This document shows positions 37,625 through 51,431 of a stretch of 64,000 bases of DNA, one piece after another; position 1 is the first letter of the stretch, and every line of letters begins with the position of its first letter. The notes beneath the pieces are model-generated. The model was given only the letters and a program-made list of their open reading frames with translations, made no database searches and was not told the DNA's origin. Location: NCBI GenBank assembly GCA_013397845.1, contig VZTG01001554.1:189251-253250 (forward strand). The letters run 5' to 3'. Position numbers and translations under genes: made by a program. Origin of the DNA: Melanocharis versteri. Its lineage: Eukaryota > Chordata > Aves > Passeriformes > Melanocharitidae.

Positions 37625-40600
37625 TGACATATCAACATGGGGTGTTGGTACTTCATCTGGATTTCAGCATTTTTGTTGCAAATGAAAGCGCTTTTGCCTG
37701 TTGTGCCCATGGGAATGGAGGACTGCAGCTGGCTGCAGGGCATCTCTGCTGGGTGGGCTGTGAGGGAAAAGGGGCAGAAGGAATGTTCTGGGGTCCCGTT
37801 GTCACTGAGCCTGTGGGGTTGGCAGTATCGTATGCAACAAGTTACACACTGCAATTTAAGGGTGTGAAGCTGCAAAGACTGAGCACTGGTCTGCAGCTCT
37901 GCTCTCTGGACACGCCTGGACTGTGTGAACAGATATCCAAAGCAGGACTGAGCTCCACAGAGCTTCACAGTTTTCAGTCTTTATACTTTGTAATACACAT
38001 TTGAGATGTGATTCTGTGATTGCTGAGCCCTCCCAATGATTGTGGTTGGTGTGGTTTGCACTTCTGTGTTACTGGGCTTTAGACATGCTGAACCAATCTG
38101 GAAATCAGCTGTTTTTCCCATCTGTGGGTAGGACATGATATGTGTTTATCTCATATCACTATAAGTATTTTCATTTATATCAGTGGCAAGTAGATAAATA
38201 TTTGGGGGTATATGTACATTCTTTCTAGAAAAACAGAGATACAGTTGTAAGGGTTGTTGTTTTAGGGATGAGTGTGATTGGACCAGATAAGGGATGACAG
38301 GAGTTTGGTGCAGGTCCTTAGACAGATATATTAGGGTGGGTTTTTTCCTTTTCCTTTGAAGCTTAAGATTGAAAACCTGCCATCGTTCCAAAGCAGAAAC
38401 AACTTGGGTGGCCTTTTTATCACTAATAGGCAGAGCAACTAGGCAGGACTGACTCCACTGAAAAGAGACTCTGTCATACAAGAGGTTTTCCAGGTCAAGA
38501 TTAAAAGCAAAACAGCTCTCATCACGTGGGCCTTTGTACTGCACCCATATTTTCTAAATGCTTTTGGCTTATCTGTAGTGTTTATGCTGCTATCAAAAAT
38601 AAACCCAGCTTCTCTCTCCCTGGGTGTTGTATTTAACATCAACAGTGAATAGGCTTTTTCATTCCTAAATGCTAATTTCCTTTCTGTTTTCAATCTGTTT
38701 CTGGTACAAAAAGTTTTTGTTTTCAGTGGCTTTGGTTTCTTCCCTCTTTGGTTTTTTAACTGCATGCTTTCCCCTTCCCAAATCTGTTTCTGTCTTGGTA
38801 ATCAGTATTTTTTTGGTGGAAGCAGTAGCTGAGTATCAATGACCCTGAAGCCTAGAACTTGAATCAGAGTTTGAATGTAGCTGGCAGCACAGTCATAATA
38901 ATCTAAAAAAAAAAAAAAGCTTTACCAAGATTAATTTTTCATCAACAGACAGTGGAGAACTCCTAGGAATAATTGTAATTGTTTCACTTTGAACTGTGGT
39001 CAGAAATATGGTCTAAAAATCTTGCTATAATGAGAACTTTGGTTATAATGAAGTAGTGTTATAACTTCATCAAAAATTTTGTGATACTAGAGCCGCAATT
39101 CAATGGCATTTGGAAACTGCTCCCAGGCTGTACCCTTGGGATAAAACTGACCTTGCTGAAGCTGGTGAGGGTGTTTCCTGAAGGCACCAGTCCCCAGACC
39201 CAGCACGGAACGTGGCTCGGAGCAGATTGTCAGCCTCATGTCAGTTCATCTCCAAGTGGCTGAAGCTCCAGAGCAAACAGGGGAGGTCCAGTATGCTGAA
39301 ACCTGCAGGTGACAGAAGGGTGTTGACCAGCACCAAGGACTCTCTGCAGTCTGCTTTGTCTCCTCTCTGATGATGTGCTGTCCTCTCACACTGCACGAAC
39401 TAGAAGTAACCTTTCCATGTCTGAGACTCTTTACTCCATGTACCCATGAAGCTGCTGCTGAGCTAACCAGTTTTGTCACATAATGTGATAAATGGAAAAC
39501 AGATCTGCAACAGATACAAGTCATATTCCAGACTTTAGGCATGTACCTCAAAATTTCATCAACTTTGATATGCCAAAATGTTATCTAAATGTGGATATTT
39601 AGTAGCTGGAGATGTCAGTGAGCTGTGACTAGCAAATGAGCTGTGTGTCTGCTGAAACACTGAGAAAGATTTGGATGCCTGTGTCGTAGGAGGTATGGAG
39701 ACTGCAATGCTGACTATCAATTTGGAAGTGTATCAGATTTCTCTTGAAGGGAAAATTGAGCCCAGTCTGTAAAGATGGTTCCCTGGACAGCCCAAATGTT
39801 TGGACAAATAGTTATTCTTGTGATGAGCATTTACAGTAAAGGATCTCCCAGGGTTTACTCACCCCAGTGCAAGTCCAAAATGGTCAGATTAGGCATTTGA
39901 ACAGAAATGTGCCTGTATTTTGGGGAGAGTATATTTTACATGTACTTTCCCATGTTTAGTGTACACACTTGTGAGTGTAGAAATGCCTCTTTATATGGAA
40001 TGTTGTCTTGGCTTCCTACCTTAGATTAGAAGCTTCCCGTCAAATCTTTGACCTAAGTTTGCTTGCATTAGGAGTGGGAAGTTGAGCACTGTTGGTGTGT
40101 TTTGTGTCCTGGTTGTTCTTTTTGTTATAATTAACCTGCCAAATAATTTTAATGTGTGCATGTAGTACTATCCTATTTGGCTTTCCTGTTACAGATGCTG
40201 TGCAGCAGTTCTGCCTCATGCTCTGGTGTTCAGCCTTTCTATCAGTAAACTCAAATAAATGTAAAAATTCTATTAGATGCAAGTGTGCGCAGAGCTATAA
40301 CTTTTTATTTATCCTGCTTGTTCTTTGATGACCTAGATTATTTCAGCTGTTCTAATTACTTATTTAAGGACTATTGTTCTCTCAGTTTTTTTCTGGGAGG
40401 ACTTAAGGAATGGTGTGTCTCATAAGCAGCATTATAGTTGCCTGCAAATTGAGGCAAGCAGACAGACTGTAGTAATGCTGTAGTAACCAGTCAGGTGACT
40501 TACTTTAGGCTAAGTTTTGTGTGAAATATTTATGTATTCATTTAAATACTGAAGAGCTGGGGTTCATGCAGTCCTGAGAGCACAGCTGTATGTCAGGCAG

Positions 40601-43600
40601 CAGTTGTGTCCTTAGTGGAAAGCCCCCCAGTTGTGTTCTCAAGGCATTCAGCAGTTGGGGCCCTTTGCTAGGAACCTGGAAGCTCAGGTGCTGGTGCTTT
40701 TAGCCTTCTATGTCACTGTGGTTTGTAGTGTGTAACACTAAAATCTCTAAATTCTTCTGTGCTTTAGTTCATCCTGGCTATGAAATGGGAGATAGTGGGG
40801 ATTTCCTGAGGGTTTAAAGAGTTTGCTTCATAATTTATGTGTTAGAAGCCAGCATGGTGTGTTGGTTGTAGATACCATTTAGTGTAACAAGGTTTTGTTA
40901 TCTGCAAAATTAAAGTATTTTTAAATTATGGGGAAATGTAAAATGTGAAAACCAAAGGAAAAAAAGAGATTCTCCCATTTCCTTTTGGTTTTGCTGCATT
41001 GTGCATCTTGCAGTCAGTCCCAACCTGTGTTAGCACTCCCGCTGGATAATGATCTGCCCTCCTCCCAAGGGACAGCACAACGCAGGCAAAGCTGCTCCTC
41101 TTCTGTGCTCACTAATTGATCTCTGGCTTGGCCACTTCCAGCAAGGTCACAGAACTGGCAGCTACAAAAACAGTGTTCTGTGGAAAATTTAAAGGGGAAG
41201 AGTAGAAGTACCTAGGATGGAATTATAATTTTCTTAAATTCATGAACATTTTAATTTATTGGATCCTCTATTTTGTTTCTGCAGAAGTCTGAAACTTGTG
41301 AAGGACTGAGAGCAGAAGATTGTCCATTGTGACCTGTTCCTGCAATTTGTGAGTGAGCCCTATCCTGCAAATTGTTCTTTACTCACTTTGTAATTCCACT
41401 TCTGTTTTACTTAGAACACAGCATGAATATTCCTATTCAGATCCTGTAAAGGCAAAATGATTCCTAAGCAAGTATATTGTGATCTTCTCAAATTTTTTCT
41501 TTGCAGAAGGTTTGTCATGCTGGCCTTGAAAGGCATCCATGTGTTTGGTTTTTGTTTTCTTCTTGCAAAAGTGCTTGAAATCATTCATGCTGTTTTCTCA
41601 GAGCTGACTCTTGGTTAGTCCAGGTGCTTCACCACTAGAGAGGTGATGGAAATTTGGGGTTAAAAATCCTGGACAAGCACCAAGCCCAGGCTGTCAGCGT
41701 GGCAGTGCCGTGGTGCGTTGAGCTCGTGCCAGTGCCTGTCGTTGTCACCGCAGGGCCTCTCTGGGGCTCTCGGTGCCAGAGCTGTGCTCGGCAGGAAGGG
41801 CTCCGTGTGCAGGGCTGGGGCTGCTCCTACAGCCCTGCCCGGGACATCACTGCATGCCTGGGTGAAAGCTGGCTGCCCTGCTGCAGGGAGCAATCGCGGT
41901 CAGAGCTGCAAATAAAAACCTGCTTCCGCACAGCTGAAGGGCTCAATTACTTGAAAAGCAGAAGGGTGTACAGGGTTTGAATAAAGGAAATGGGCCAAAC
42001 TGTGTGAAGGCAAGGCTGGAATACTGAGGGCAGAACAAAGCTGTGCTGCATTGTTAGGGGGTTCGTGAATTATGTGGCAGAGAGAGGAAAAGGGGCTTGG
42101 TTGACCTGGTGTGATCTAAAAATACACAGAATGTCCTATACAGAGTCACAGCTGTTGCAGCATCTTTAAAGGATAAAATATGCAGCTTCCTCTGAAGTGG
42201 GAGGATGGCAGGGTCTCACAAAGCAGGCGTTCAGAAGCACCTTGTGTGGAATACTGTTCATTCACGTGATCTGAATCACGGTGAGTAGCATACGCTGTCT
42301 TTGTAGTTGCTCTCAATAAGCTGGTAATTGAATTATCAGCTAAATACTTAAAGATTAGACACAATGTCTTCGGGAGAGGGGTGTAGAAGCAAGCCTAACT
42401 TGATTATTGCATCAAATCAATTTTCTCTTCATTGTGAGTTGAAGCAAATAGTTGATGGTTCAGAAGTCCTTATGCTCCTTCTGTTACAAAGAACTCTGCC
42501 AGTGTTTGGTGTTTTAACTCTTGTGTGAGACATGATACCACAGAGAGGGAGCAGAAAAAGAATTAAATTGTGTTAAATCGTCATAAGCCCTCGAGCTGAT
42601 GAATTGGTTTGATACTGTTTATTCCACTAGAACTCGAAGCAGTTAATTGAATAAACGTTTGTTTGAATCTTTAATTTGTCTATAAATATGTATAATAATT
42701 AATGAGGAGGCAAGAAATCATCTTGAGAGTCACCTTGAGCGGAGGATGAGCATTCCCGGTGCATTCCTGGGAAGCAGCGCTGTGGTGGCGGTGCCCAACC
42801 TCTGCCACCGCGTGGCAGCTGCAGCTCAGTGCCGGCCGGGCTGGCTGCAAAGCCGCGCTGCTCCCGCTCCGGGGAAGGTCATTGTGCCTCGGGGAAAGGC
42901 AAAAGCAAAGATATTCCTTCTGCAAAATCGCGCCTGGAGTTTCAGAAGTTTTCCCAGCACAAACCGAATGTCAGCCTGTGTGTGGGGCTGAAGTTGGCAG
43001 TGTCTGTTTTCTGCATGCAACTTGCTTCAGGGAGCAGGGTTTAGTGTTTTGCCCAGTGCAAGGTACAGTCTAAGGAGGAGATGGGGTGGAGGTGGAGAGA
43101 TGTTCTTTGTTGATGTCTGGCTATGTAAATGCATAAGGACAGACCAACCTGTAAAACTGTCTCAGAGGATTTATCCTTTATCCACTCTCACTTCTCTAAA
43201 TAGTCTGTGTTTATTCATGTATGATACACAGCTGTGCATTGAAAGTGAAAAATAGTAAATAGAAAACAGAAGCAAATGGAGAGAAGAGTATGGAATTAAG
43301 GACTAACATGGAGTTTTTGTACTCATGCATGATTTATGTATGTGTACATTCATTATAGATCCACTATAGATAGCAATGGCAGAACTTGGAATAACGGTTA
43401 GTGCTGACTAATGATATAATGATTAAAGTTGGCTTTTGTTTCCAAGGGACCTTACAGCCAGATGATGTGGCATTATAAGAGGTGGTTAATGTCTGTCCCT
43501 CACAAAAATGGTGAAGGTGTAAATATTGAATTAGAGTAGCAAAACCAGTCATTACAGTCAACAGAATGGTAAAACTGCAGATTAGACAAATGCCATACAT

Positions 43601-44170
43601 TACAAAGCCATTGACTGATATGCAAGGCATGGTCTGTATTTAAACACTTTAAGTAAGTTAGGTTTTATAGGTTTAAAGTACCTATGGATTACATTATTCT
43701 TGAAGAGTACTTGGGCTAACTAAGAGCCCAGCAGGATCTAGGGGAAGTGTTTGCTCACCAGCAGTGGAAATGTGCTTCTCTGAGGGGGCAGCAGGGATGG
43801 CTGAGCTGGACGAGACAGCTCCTTGCCGTGAGAATGGGTGTGCAAAATGTCTGGGAATGACAGGCTTCCATGAAACTGGAGAGAGCCTGGTGCAGAGCAC
43901 AGTCATGTCTTATCCTGGGGAGGAAGTGCCCGTGCAGTGCTGCTTCCTTCCACCAGAATTCCTGCGTGCCCTCTGCTCCATACATAATTCAGATGCAATG
44001 CATAATTAAAGGACTATAAAGCCACACTTACTTTCATGTATTTAAATTACTTGATGAGCCATAGATGGGTTTTGCCCTGTCTGTGCTTTTGCTTTGCCTG
44101 TTTCTGTAGTTTGTTGAAACAGTGGGGACCACGGCCCAGTGAGTCAGCAGCTCCTGAGAACCACTTCCAA

Positions 44171-44205
44171 AATACTAATCAGTGCCAACTGTCAGGATTA
44201 GTATT
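44171..44205. repeat. 10-bp perfect inverted repeat with 15-base loop
   Basis: AATACTAATC (44171-44180) is the exact reverse complement of GATTAGTATT (44196-44205). Each arm carries a GATTA core in opposite orientation. The right one is extended to GGATTA, the consensus of OTX/CRX/PITX-type homeodomains. No transcript evidence is available. Confidence 0.6.
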
Positions 44206-45728
44206 CTGTTAGAAAAAATTTGTAACTATGTAACAAAGTCTAATTAATTTGCAGTACCAGATAGTCACTTCCTCTGTTAGCAGCATCTTTGTAAAGTACA
44301 GCCTTTTCAAAGTAAAAAACCCTAACTTTTGAAGGGTACAGATCCCACAGTAGCAGGAAAAAAGCTCTGCCTTGACTGGCCGAGACTATCATCCTTCCTA
44401 GGAACAGTGTCTGTGTGGCTGCTGAGTGTGTATAACGTGTACAGGTCTGCAGCAAAGACTGGCTTACCCATGGAATTAAAAGGGGAAACATCAACCATAC
44501 GTTTTGAACTTTCTCCGTGTTTCTTTCTGTTCTAGATTCCTTCTCTTTAGAGCAGTAGTTTGTGACTGGATCACATGATGGTATTTCCAGTACTTCCAGT
44601 GCTGTAATTGCTCTGTGTGGAAAGCATTGCTGAGGTGCCCTGGGCCTTTGCGTTTCAAACATTGGATGGGTAACATTTTATATATTTAATCACCATCGAG
44701 TAGAGTGTTTGGATCCAAGCTATTTAGAGCAACTCTCTGTGCTATTGCAACCCACTCAGGGCCCTGAGGGAGACCTATGAACAGAGAGAAGGCTCAGATT
44801 TCTTTGAGTAATTCGGTATTGCCAAATACTTTGGTTTGCTACAGCTGCTGGGTTATGGGATGGAGAAGTATTGGGAAGATCTATTCAGAGAACGTGGTGT
44901 TAGGAAAGATCTGTTTAGGGATTCAGGAGAATGCTGCTGCTTTCTGCTCTGAGCACCGTAACGGTGAAGAAAACGTAACTTATGTTGAGTATGAGGTAGA
45001 AATCAATACCTGAAGCATTCTTCAAAAACAGAATTGAAGGCTAAAATCGTTTTAAGCTCGTGACAGGAAGAGCCTCTTCTTTACTTGAACAAGTTACTTT
45101 TTACAGCAATTTTAATAAAGTATCTCCTGACAAAAAGACTAAATTGTAACATCTCCAAACCTTTTAAAGAGGAAACAGTGTCCTTCAAAATCCACACTGC
45201 TCAGTTAAACCTTGCTAGCATGTGTTATGATGGGGATACATAGTCTTTGATAGTCTGTATTAAGCCTTTTCAATTTTCTCTTTGTAACATTTAGTTCCTT
45301 CCACTTATGGGATCTTTTCTCTTCTGTACTTCCCCATTTTTTTCTCCTCCTGGAAACAAACAACCCAAAGCATTATTCTGTCAATCGGCACCTCTCAGGA
45401 GCTCCGCTACTCAGAATTGGCATGAATACTCCTGCAAACAGTTTAATTCCAGGGCTGCTTCCAAGCCATGGGTCTGCTGTGGCACTGCTGTAGCCCTCAC
45501 CCTGCCCTGCTCTGTGATGTGGATCCCCAGCCCATCCCTGGGGGATGTCAGACCCTCTGTCTCTGTGGTTTAATACCTGTGCTTATCCCAGCCTGCAGTA
45601 ATTGAGGCGTTTTTCTGACAGGTCACTACAAACAGGATTTCACAGCACAAGGATCTCAAGCAGAGGGGCTCTCACTTTATTCTTTTTTTGATTCACACTT
45701 TGTTATGGCATCTCCATCTGTTTGCTGT

Positions 45729-45754
45729 TCTGTGCTTGTATCTGTGCTTGTATC
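45729..45754. repeat. 12-bp tandem duplication
   Basis: TCTGTGCTTGTA occurs twice in succession (45729-45740 and 45741-45752), followed by TC. It is a minor slippage repeat. Confidence 0.9.
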
Positions 45755-48700
45755 ATTGCTGTGAAAAAATAATGCCGTCACATCTTTTCTTCTCTCTAGA
45801 GACAGAACAGAGGACATAAAATTTCCCTCAGAGCTTGCATGATCCAGTGGTTTTGACTCACTGCAGCTGTTTTTCAGGACTTATTCCCTCTCTCCATGGT
45901 TTTTCTGACCTTTGACAATTCATGACGATCACAACCTGCTGGAATGTGGAAGGACAGAGCTCCCTAGGAGCAGGTTCTCCATTGGCCTGAACCAAAGCCT
46001 CCTGTAATTGTTAGCTGTCTTTAACTGCATCTTTGGGCTTTGAGTCAGATGCTAAGTGTAGAAGGCACATAGTAATTAGTGATCTGTCTGTCTTCTTCTG
46101 GCACTCTGACTGCTACCTGTTGTCCCATGAATAGCTTTGAACTGGGATGAATTCAGCTGCTTCTCTGCTCCTTCATTGTCTATTAATTGATACTTGCATT
46201 TATGATGCCAACATTGTATAATGTAGTAAAAGCCTGAAACTGGGAACATGTGCAATATGACAAGAAAGTGAGAGCTTGCCAATGTGTTTCCATAGTTCAG
46301 TCCCTACCTCTGCTTTGGGAACACTTGTGCTGTAGAGAAACAAGCTGGGTAGCACTGGGAAAATGCACTTGCAGGTGGAAGGTACAGGATGCAGAAACTG
46401 CGAGCCTGAGGAGCGTACAGAAAAAGCTCTTTCTGTATCCATGGGTTTGTACTGCCTTTGCCTGGGTCTCAGCTCTTCAGCAGCAGGGTCTGATCTTAAT
46501 GATCCTGCACTGATGGAGAATTGAGTATTCTATTTCCCAGAGAGGATCCTTAAAGAGTGTGATGTGGATTGTGGAATGTTTTACTTTTCCTGTAGCAGCA
46601 TGTAATTGTTTTTGAGTGCCTTTCCCTAAGCAATTGACTTTAGTTTAAGCACTTGCAATTGCTGAGTTCACTTTGCTGCTCATGTCAAGACAACTGTTGG
46701 GGCAGTTCTGTGTTTGCAGTGGCAGAGCAGAGGGGGAGGACACTCGTGTGGGTGGTGCTGCTGGGGAGCTGGGGAGCAGCAGTACCTCCTGACCCTGTGG
46801 AAATGCAATCCCAACAGCAGCCCTGGTCAAATACTCATCTGAGTGAGGCTGTGTGACACGAATGAAGGTCTGTGGTGGGGGCCAGGCATGTCTGCTGTGT
46901 TTAGTACTGGGTAGTCTGCTTCCTTCTTCTCAACACTTTGTCTGCAAAAAATTGTGAGTTTTTCTTGTCGCAGTTGGTTTTGTGACTTATTAACTGTTAG
47001 TCTCTGTGCCAGCATACATAATGGCTGAGCTCTGTTGTGCTCAATGTTGTCTCTGTTGTGGTTTGCTTTTCAGGATATGAGTTTATTTTCTTTCCCATCC
47101 GATGGTGGCATAGTGGGCTGCAATGGGGAGGGGTCGTTAAGGCTGAGTCAGTAGATCTTTGTGCATCAGTGGGTGCTCAGCTGCAGATGCTACAGCTGCC
47201 AGTGCAGCCCCATGGCTGCTCCTGGAGCAGGACCTTCTGCAGGGGCACTGCCTTAGGGGAGGACGTGCCGTGGTTCCAGTCTGTACTGCCTTGAAAGAAG
47301 GACATTGCTCTTGCATTGCTGTTGAGCAGCATAATTCAGAGCATCCTCTGAAAAGTGAAATGGTCAGAGCAGACACAATAACAGCTCCATCAAATATTGA
47401 TAAAGTAGGATTATTAATTAGAATAGGGGTGTAGGATTAAAATGTCCCTTGAGTTGCGTTCCCCATTTGATGCGAGAGTGCGGTTTTGTGGTCAGAGAGT
47501 GGGAAGCTCAGGATAACTGGAATCTTTTCTTATCTCTTCAATGCGTTTGCTTAATGTCTTTCGCGGTTCAGGGGATATATAATACTGTTGACCAGAGCTG
47601 CTAGAATTCTGATGTGCTCCTATGGTGGCCCTGCTGGGACTGAACTTTACAAGGATCTCTCTGTTAGTGTGTTTTGGTCTGATTTGTAGCTCATAAAAAA
47701 GAAAAACCCCTCTGACCAAGCTGATAATTTGAAGTCCTGTTGTCCTAGAGTCTTGTCCTCCCTCAAAGAGCTGCATGTCTTTGTGAGAGGGTGGAGACAC
47801 TGGATCAGTTCCATGGACCATATGCCACTGGACCACTGGGCCCTCAGGTGCAGTGGGGGGTAGCATTTTGCTTTTGACAGTGTGTGTAGTGCTGAACTAA
47901 ACAGGTATCAAAGCAAAAAGCATGAATTGAATTTCCCAGTTACACAGCCCTTGTGTGAAAAGGAGCTTTCAGTGTCTCCCACTTGAAAAAGACACTGCAG
48001 GTTAGCTATGAAATTTCCTTTTAGAACAAAGCCCTGATCTGCATCACTAATAACAGCTGAGGTCATTAAAATAGAAAGAATTTCCCTTTTAATTTCCTTT
48101 GAACAGTATCTGCATTCTCTGTCACTGGTGTTAGCTTTTCTTTTCCCAAAGTTCTGGTCCATCAGGATGGTGCGGTAAGGATTTATTTTCCTCTTAAGGT
48201 TCTTCCTGGTTCTAATATTCTACCTAGAAGTGTTTTAGACCGTGTTATAATTACAGAAGTTCTGTAAATTCATTCTTCCATTCCTGTGCACAAATTGTGT
48301 GTTCTTGGGTCCCTCAGAATGTGTCTGTGCAGCAGCAGTTTAACATCCCTGTGTGCCCCGAGGCTCTTTTACCTGATAAAGCTCTCCAATCCGAAGCATC
48401 TTCTCTTTTTTTTTTCCCTCTTCCCCTTCTGAGTGTTTCCCTGCTCTCTCTAGAGCCATTAGATGCTCTGACTATGCACTTCAGGAGATCAATATGCTTT
48501 TGGCATTCACAGGCATTATTATTCTGAGACTGTACGACTGGTATGTATTCATCCTATTAACATCTGCTCAAAATTCCCAACATCCCAGCACAGCTAACAG
48601 AGAATGACCGTGTTGTCCTTGGTCAGGCTCTGTGCAGAGGATGTTGACACCTGGTTTATTGTTGGACAGATTCCATTTCCGCCTTTACTTTGTTTTGACC

Positions 48701-50509
48701 TTATTTCACCCCTGGAAGCTCCATTTCAGCTGGAGGTGGATGAATGAACTGGGAAGCATTGTGTCCACTGCTGCTGTGGCAATTCCTCTGTGTTACTGCC
48801 CAAATAAGTTATTTAGTTCTTACACTGTAGGGGCCAGTTCTGACCTAGCAGCGAGATTCCAGCAGCCCTTGAGGATGTGCCTGTAATGGAAGCACCATCT
48901 CTGCAAAGCAATAGAGAAAGACAAGAGTCTGCTGGGCATATTCTACAAATCACTGCCCTTATGGCTGATGTAACAGAGGATTATGGGCTTTAAAGTCATG
49001 GAAAGAGGATGAACTGGGGCTTTGACTTCAGTGATAACTCTGTGGATATTGAGTGGTGGGAATACAGTGTCAGCTTTCTGATTGTAACAGATCGTGGCAA
49101 TAGGGTTAAGTTAGGAGGGGAAAGAAACAAGGAACTTGGAGCTAAGTGTGTATCAGTGTGGAAGTTAACAGCCAGGAGAGGGATTCACTGTTTAAAAATC
49201 CTGTCTGAATGATGTAACCTCTTATGCATGGGAAGAAACTGTTTCAAGGGGTAACACAATGTGTTGCCATTCCTGGCTTTCCCCCCTGCATTTTGGTTGC
49301 TTTGGTTTTCTCATTGCTACTCTCCCAAAAGTTGGTTGCTACAATAAGAGGTTTGTTCAGATTGTAATGTGCCCACTTGAGGGTTGCTTAGGGTTAGCTC
49401 TGACTAACAGAGTAAAATTAAAAGTAATCATTTGCTCATTCAAGATTTCAGGGAAATGTCTATGTGGTTCCCCAAGTTAAAAGAGGAAATTTTACAACAG
49501 CCCAAACAAGTTGACTTTTTACCTTCCTAAGGGAAAGGAAGCTGTGAAGTCTCAGAAACACTGGGTACTGGGCACTGATGAATCTCTATTTTCTGGCCTG
49601 AATCAAAGGAAATGCAGAAGCCAAGGGAATCTGTTTTAACAAGCTTTACAGGAGGCAGAAATGGAATTGAAGAAATCTTCACTTAGTCTCATATATTACA
49701 AGTGACAATAGTTTGTCGTTTTCTCAGAACACACACACACCCACCCCTAAATAGATTTTCTAGCTTCTTGGATTCTATTTTCTCCAGCATGCTTGCCATA
49801 GTGACCTCCTGGGAAGGGAGACTGGCAGAAATATGCAAAGTGCCCTGGTTCAGAGTCATGCACTAAAAAAGGGTTAGGATCAAACAGAGTTTAAATCTTC
49901 AGCTGAAGGTTTTCTTTGAAAATCGCTGATGGGCCCTCATGACCCTCCAGTGACTAAAGGTGTGGCTTAGCAGAGCCAAGGAGCCACAGATTGACTGGGA
50001 CACCACGGAGCTTCTGCTGCTCTCTGTGATTCTGGGAAGCTCAGCCAGCTGTACTTTGGCTTCCCTTCAGCTCCCAGAGACAGCAAAGGAAATTTTCCTA
50101 AAGTCCTATAGTAAAGGGGGACTTAAAACTGAGTTGGAAGCAAAAAGGTTCATCATTTGCCCAGAGAGTGTAGCTAGGCTGCCATATGGAGTCACTCCCA
50201 AAGCTAATGAGAGTTAAATTGTCAGGTTTGTGACTTCTGTCTCATAAAGCATTCAAGCATAACAAATGGTGCTGACACACTGGCCTTGGCATGGAAAACT
50301 TCTTTAAATATACAAGATGCTGCTTCCTACTGGGGTATATATAAAGTTGGCTTAGATGCAGTGAAGTTTCTTGGGGATAAAATGGATTGTGTTCCAATAA
50401 GCTGTCAATTATGTTTCTTTCCATAAATGATACTTATAACTGGTGAATGGCAAGGCTGGATTAAATAGTTGATTTAAATTATTATAATTCTTTTGATGTT
50501 TTTCCCCAT

Positions 50510-50735
50510 AGTTCTTGGGAGGATTCTTGGTCCATCCGCTTCAATATTTTGTATACAGCCTCATAAGAAGCCTTATGTCTGTCTCATCAGAGAGATGCTT
50601 TGGTGCTTTTTCTTGCTCTTACTGAAACAGTTCTGAACCAGATAAAGTGGTGCTTCACAGTGTTTTTACCAGTTCTTGGAAAATTTCTAGATCCATCCAC
50701 TTGAATATACTGTATACAACCTCATCAGAAACCTC
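50510..50735. repeat. Diverged direct duplication, about 65 bp, spaced 161 bp
   Basis: The segment starting AGTTCTTGGGAGGATTC at 50510 recurs at 50671 as AGTTCTTGGAAAATTTC. Both continue through CCATCC.CTT.AATAT and GTATACA.CCTCAT. By eye about 14 of 65 positions differ. The intervening DNA is not obviously repeated. It may be a remnant of a tandem array or of a repeat family inserted twice. Confidence 0.75.
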
Positions 50736-51355
50736 AGTTTTTCTTTTTTTTTTTTCGAAAGCCATTGAGCAGATTTTGTTTCAGACATATTGATGAGCTC
50801 CTGTGCACATTCAACACACCTGTGAGCAGAGCAAGAGATTCAAGCATTTGTGCTGCAGATCAATATCTCCTCTGACAGAAGCCCAGCAGGAGTTCAGTTT
50901 GCCTGCTGTTGCAAGACATGAAGTAGAAAATGTGCATAAACCATGCTGGCTAAGAGGAGTGGAGCAGAGCTTCCCTCAGGGCAGAGGGAAGTGCTGAAAC
51001 CCTTGTCTCTGGTCCGGTTCTGCAAGTAGAAGCAAACAAGATACTCATTTGGAGACCATGAGAACAAGCTTGAACTTATGTGAAGATCTGTATTGGTCAT
51101 TCTTAGAAGTTTGTTAAGCAATCTGACAAATGGCTGGTGATGGAAACACCAGGATTTAGCATCCCAGGAAAATGGCCATGTGGGCTGTGGTAATCCCTGC
51201 CAGACCCTGCCATCCAAGCGAGAGCAGATCCAGCAGCTTGTGCACACCCAGCTGAGGTAGGGCCATAATTCTGGTGCATTTGTGAGGTAGAAACAATTGT
51301 CTCACACGGGAGCTTCAGTCTGTGAAGTAATAATGTTAATACTTGTGTGAAACAG

Positions 51356-51431
51356 TACTTTCAGTATTTTTCTATTATTTCTAGTATTTCCTAGAAAGGC
51401 AGGAGTGTGCCAGCCCAAAATACTGAAAGTA
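51356..51431. repeat. 15-bp perfect inverted repeat, 46-base spacer
   Basis: TACTTTCAGTATTTT at 51356-51370 is the exact reverse complement of AAAATACTGAAAGTA at 51417-51431. The spacer contains a smaller nested repeat, TTTCTAG ... CTAGAAA. In RNA a G-U pair could extend the outer stem by one. It may be a hairpin-forming locus or the ends of a very short nonautonomous element, but no target-site duplication is obvious. Confidence 0.7.

Noticed and set aside
39040..39085. ATGAAGT ... ACTTCAT short hairpin
   Set aside because: Only seven base pairs in AT-rich DNA, which is common by chance.
47492..47866. 124-codon minus-strand frame, considered as a retroelement remnant
   Set aside because: No reverse transcriptase, protease or gag motif and no flanking long terminal repeats could be seen.
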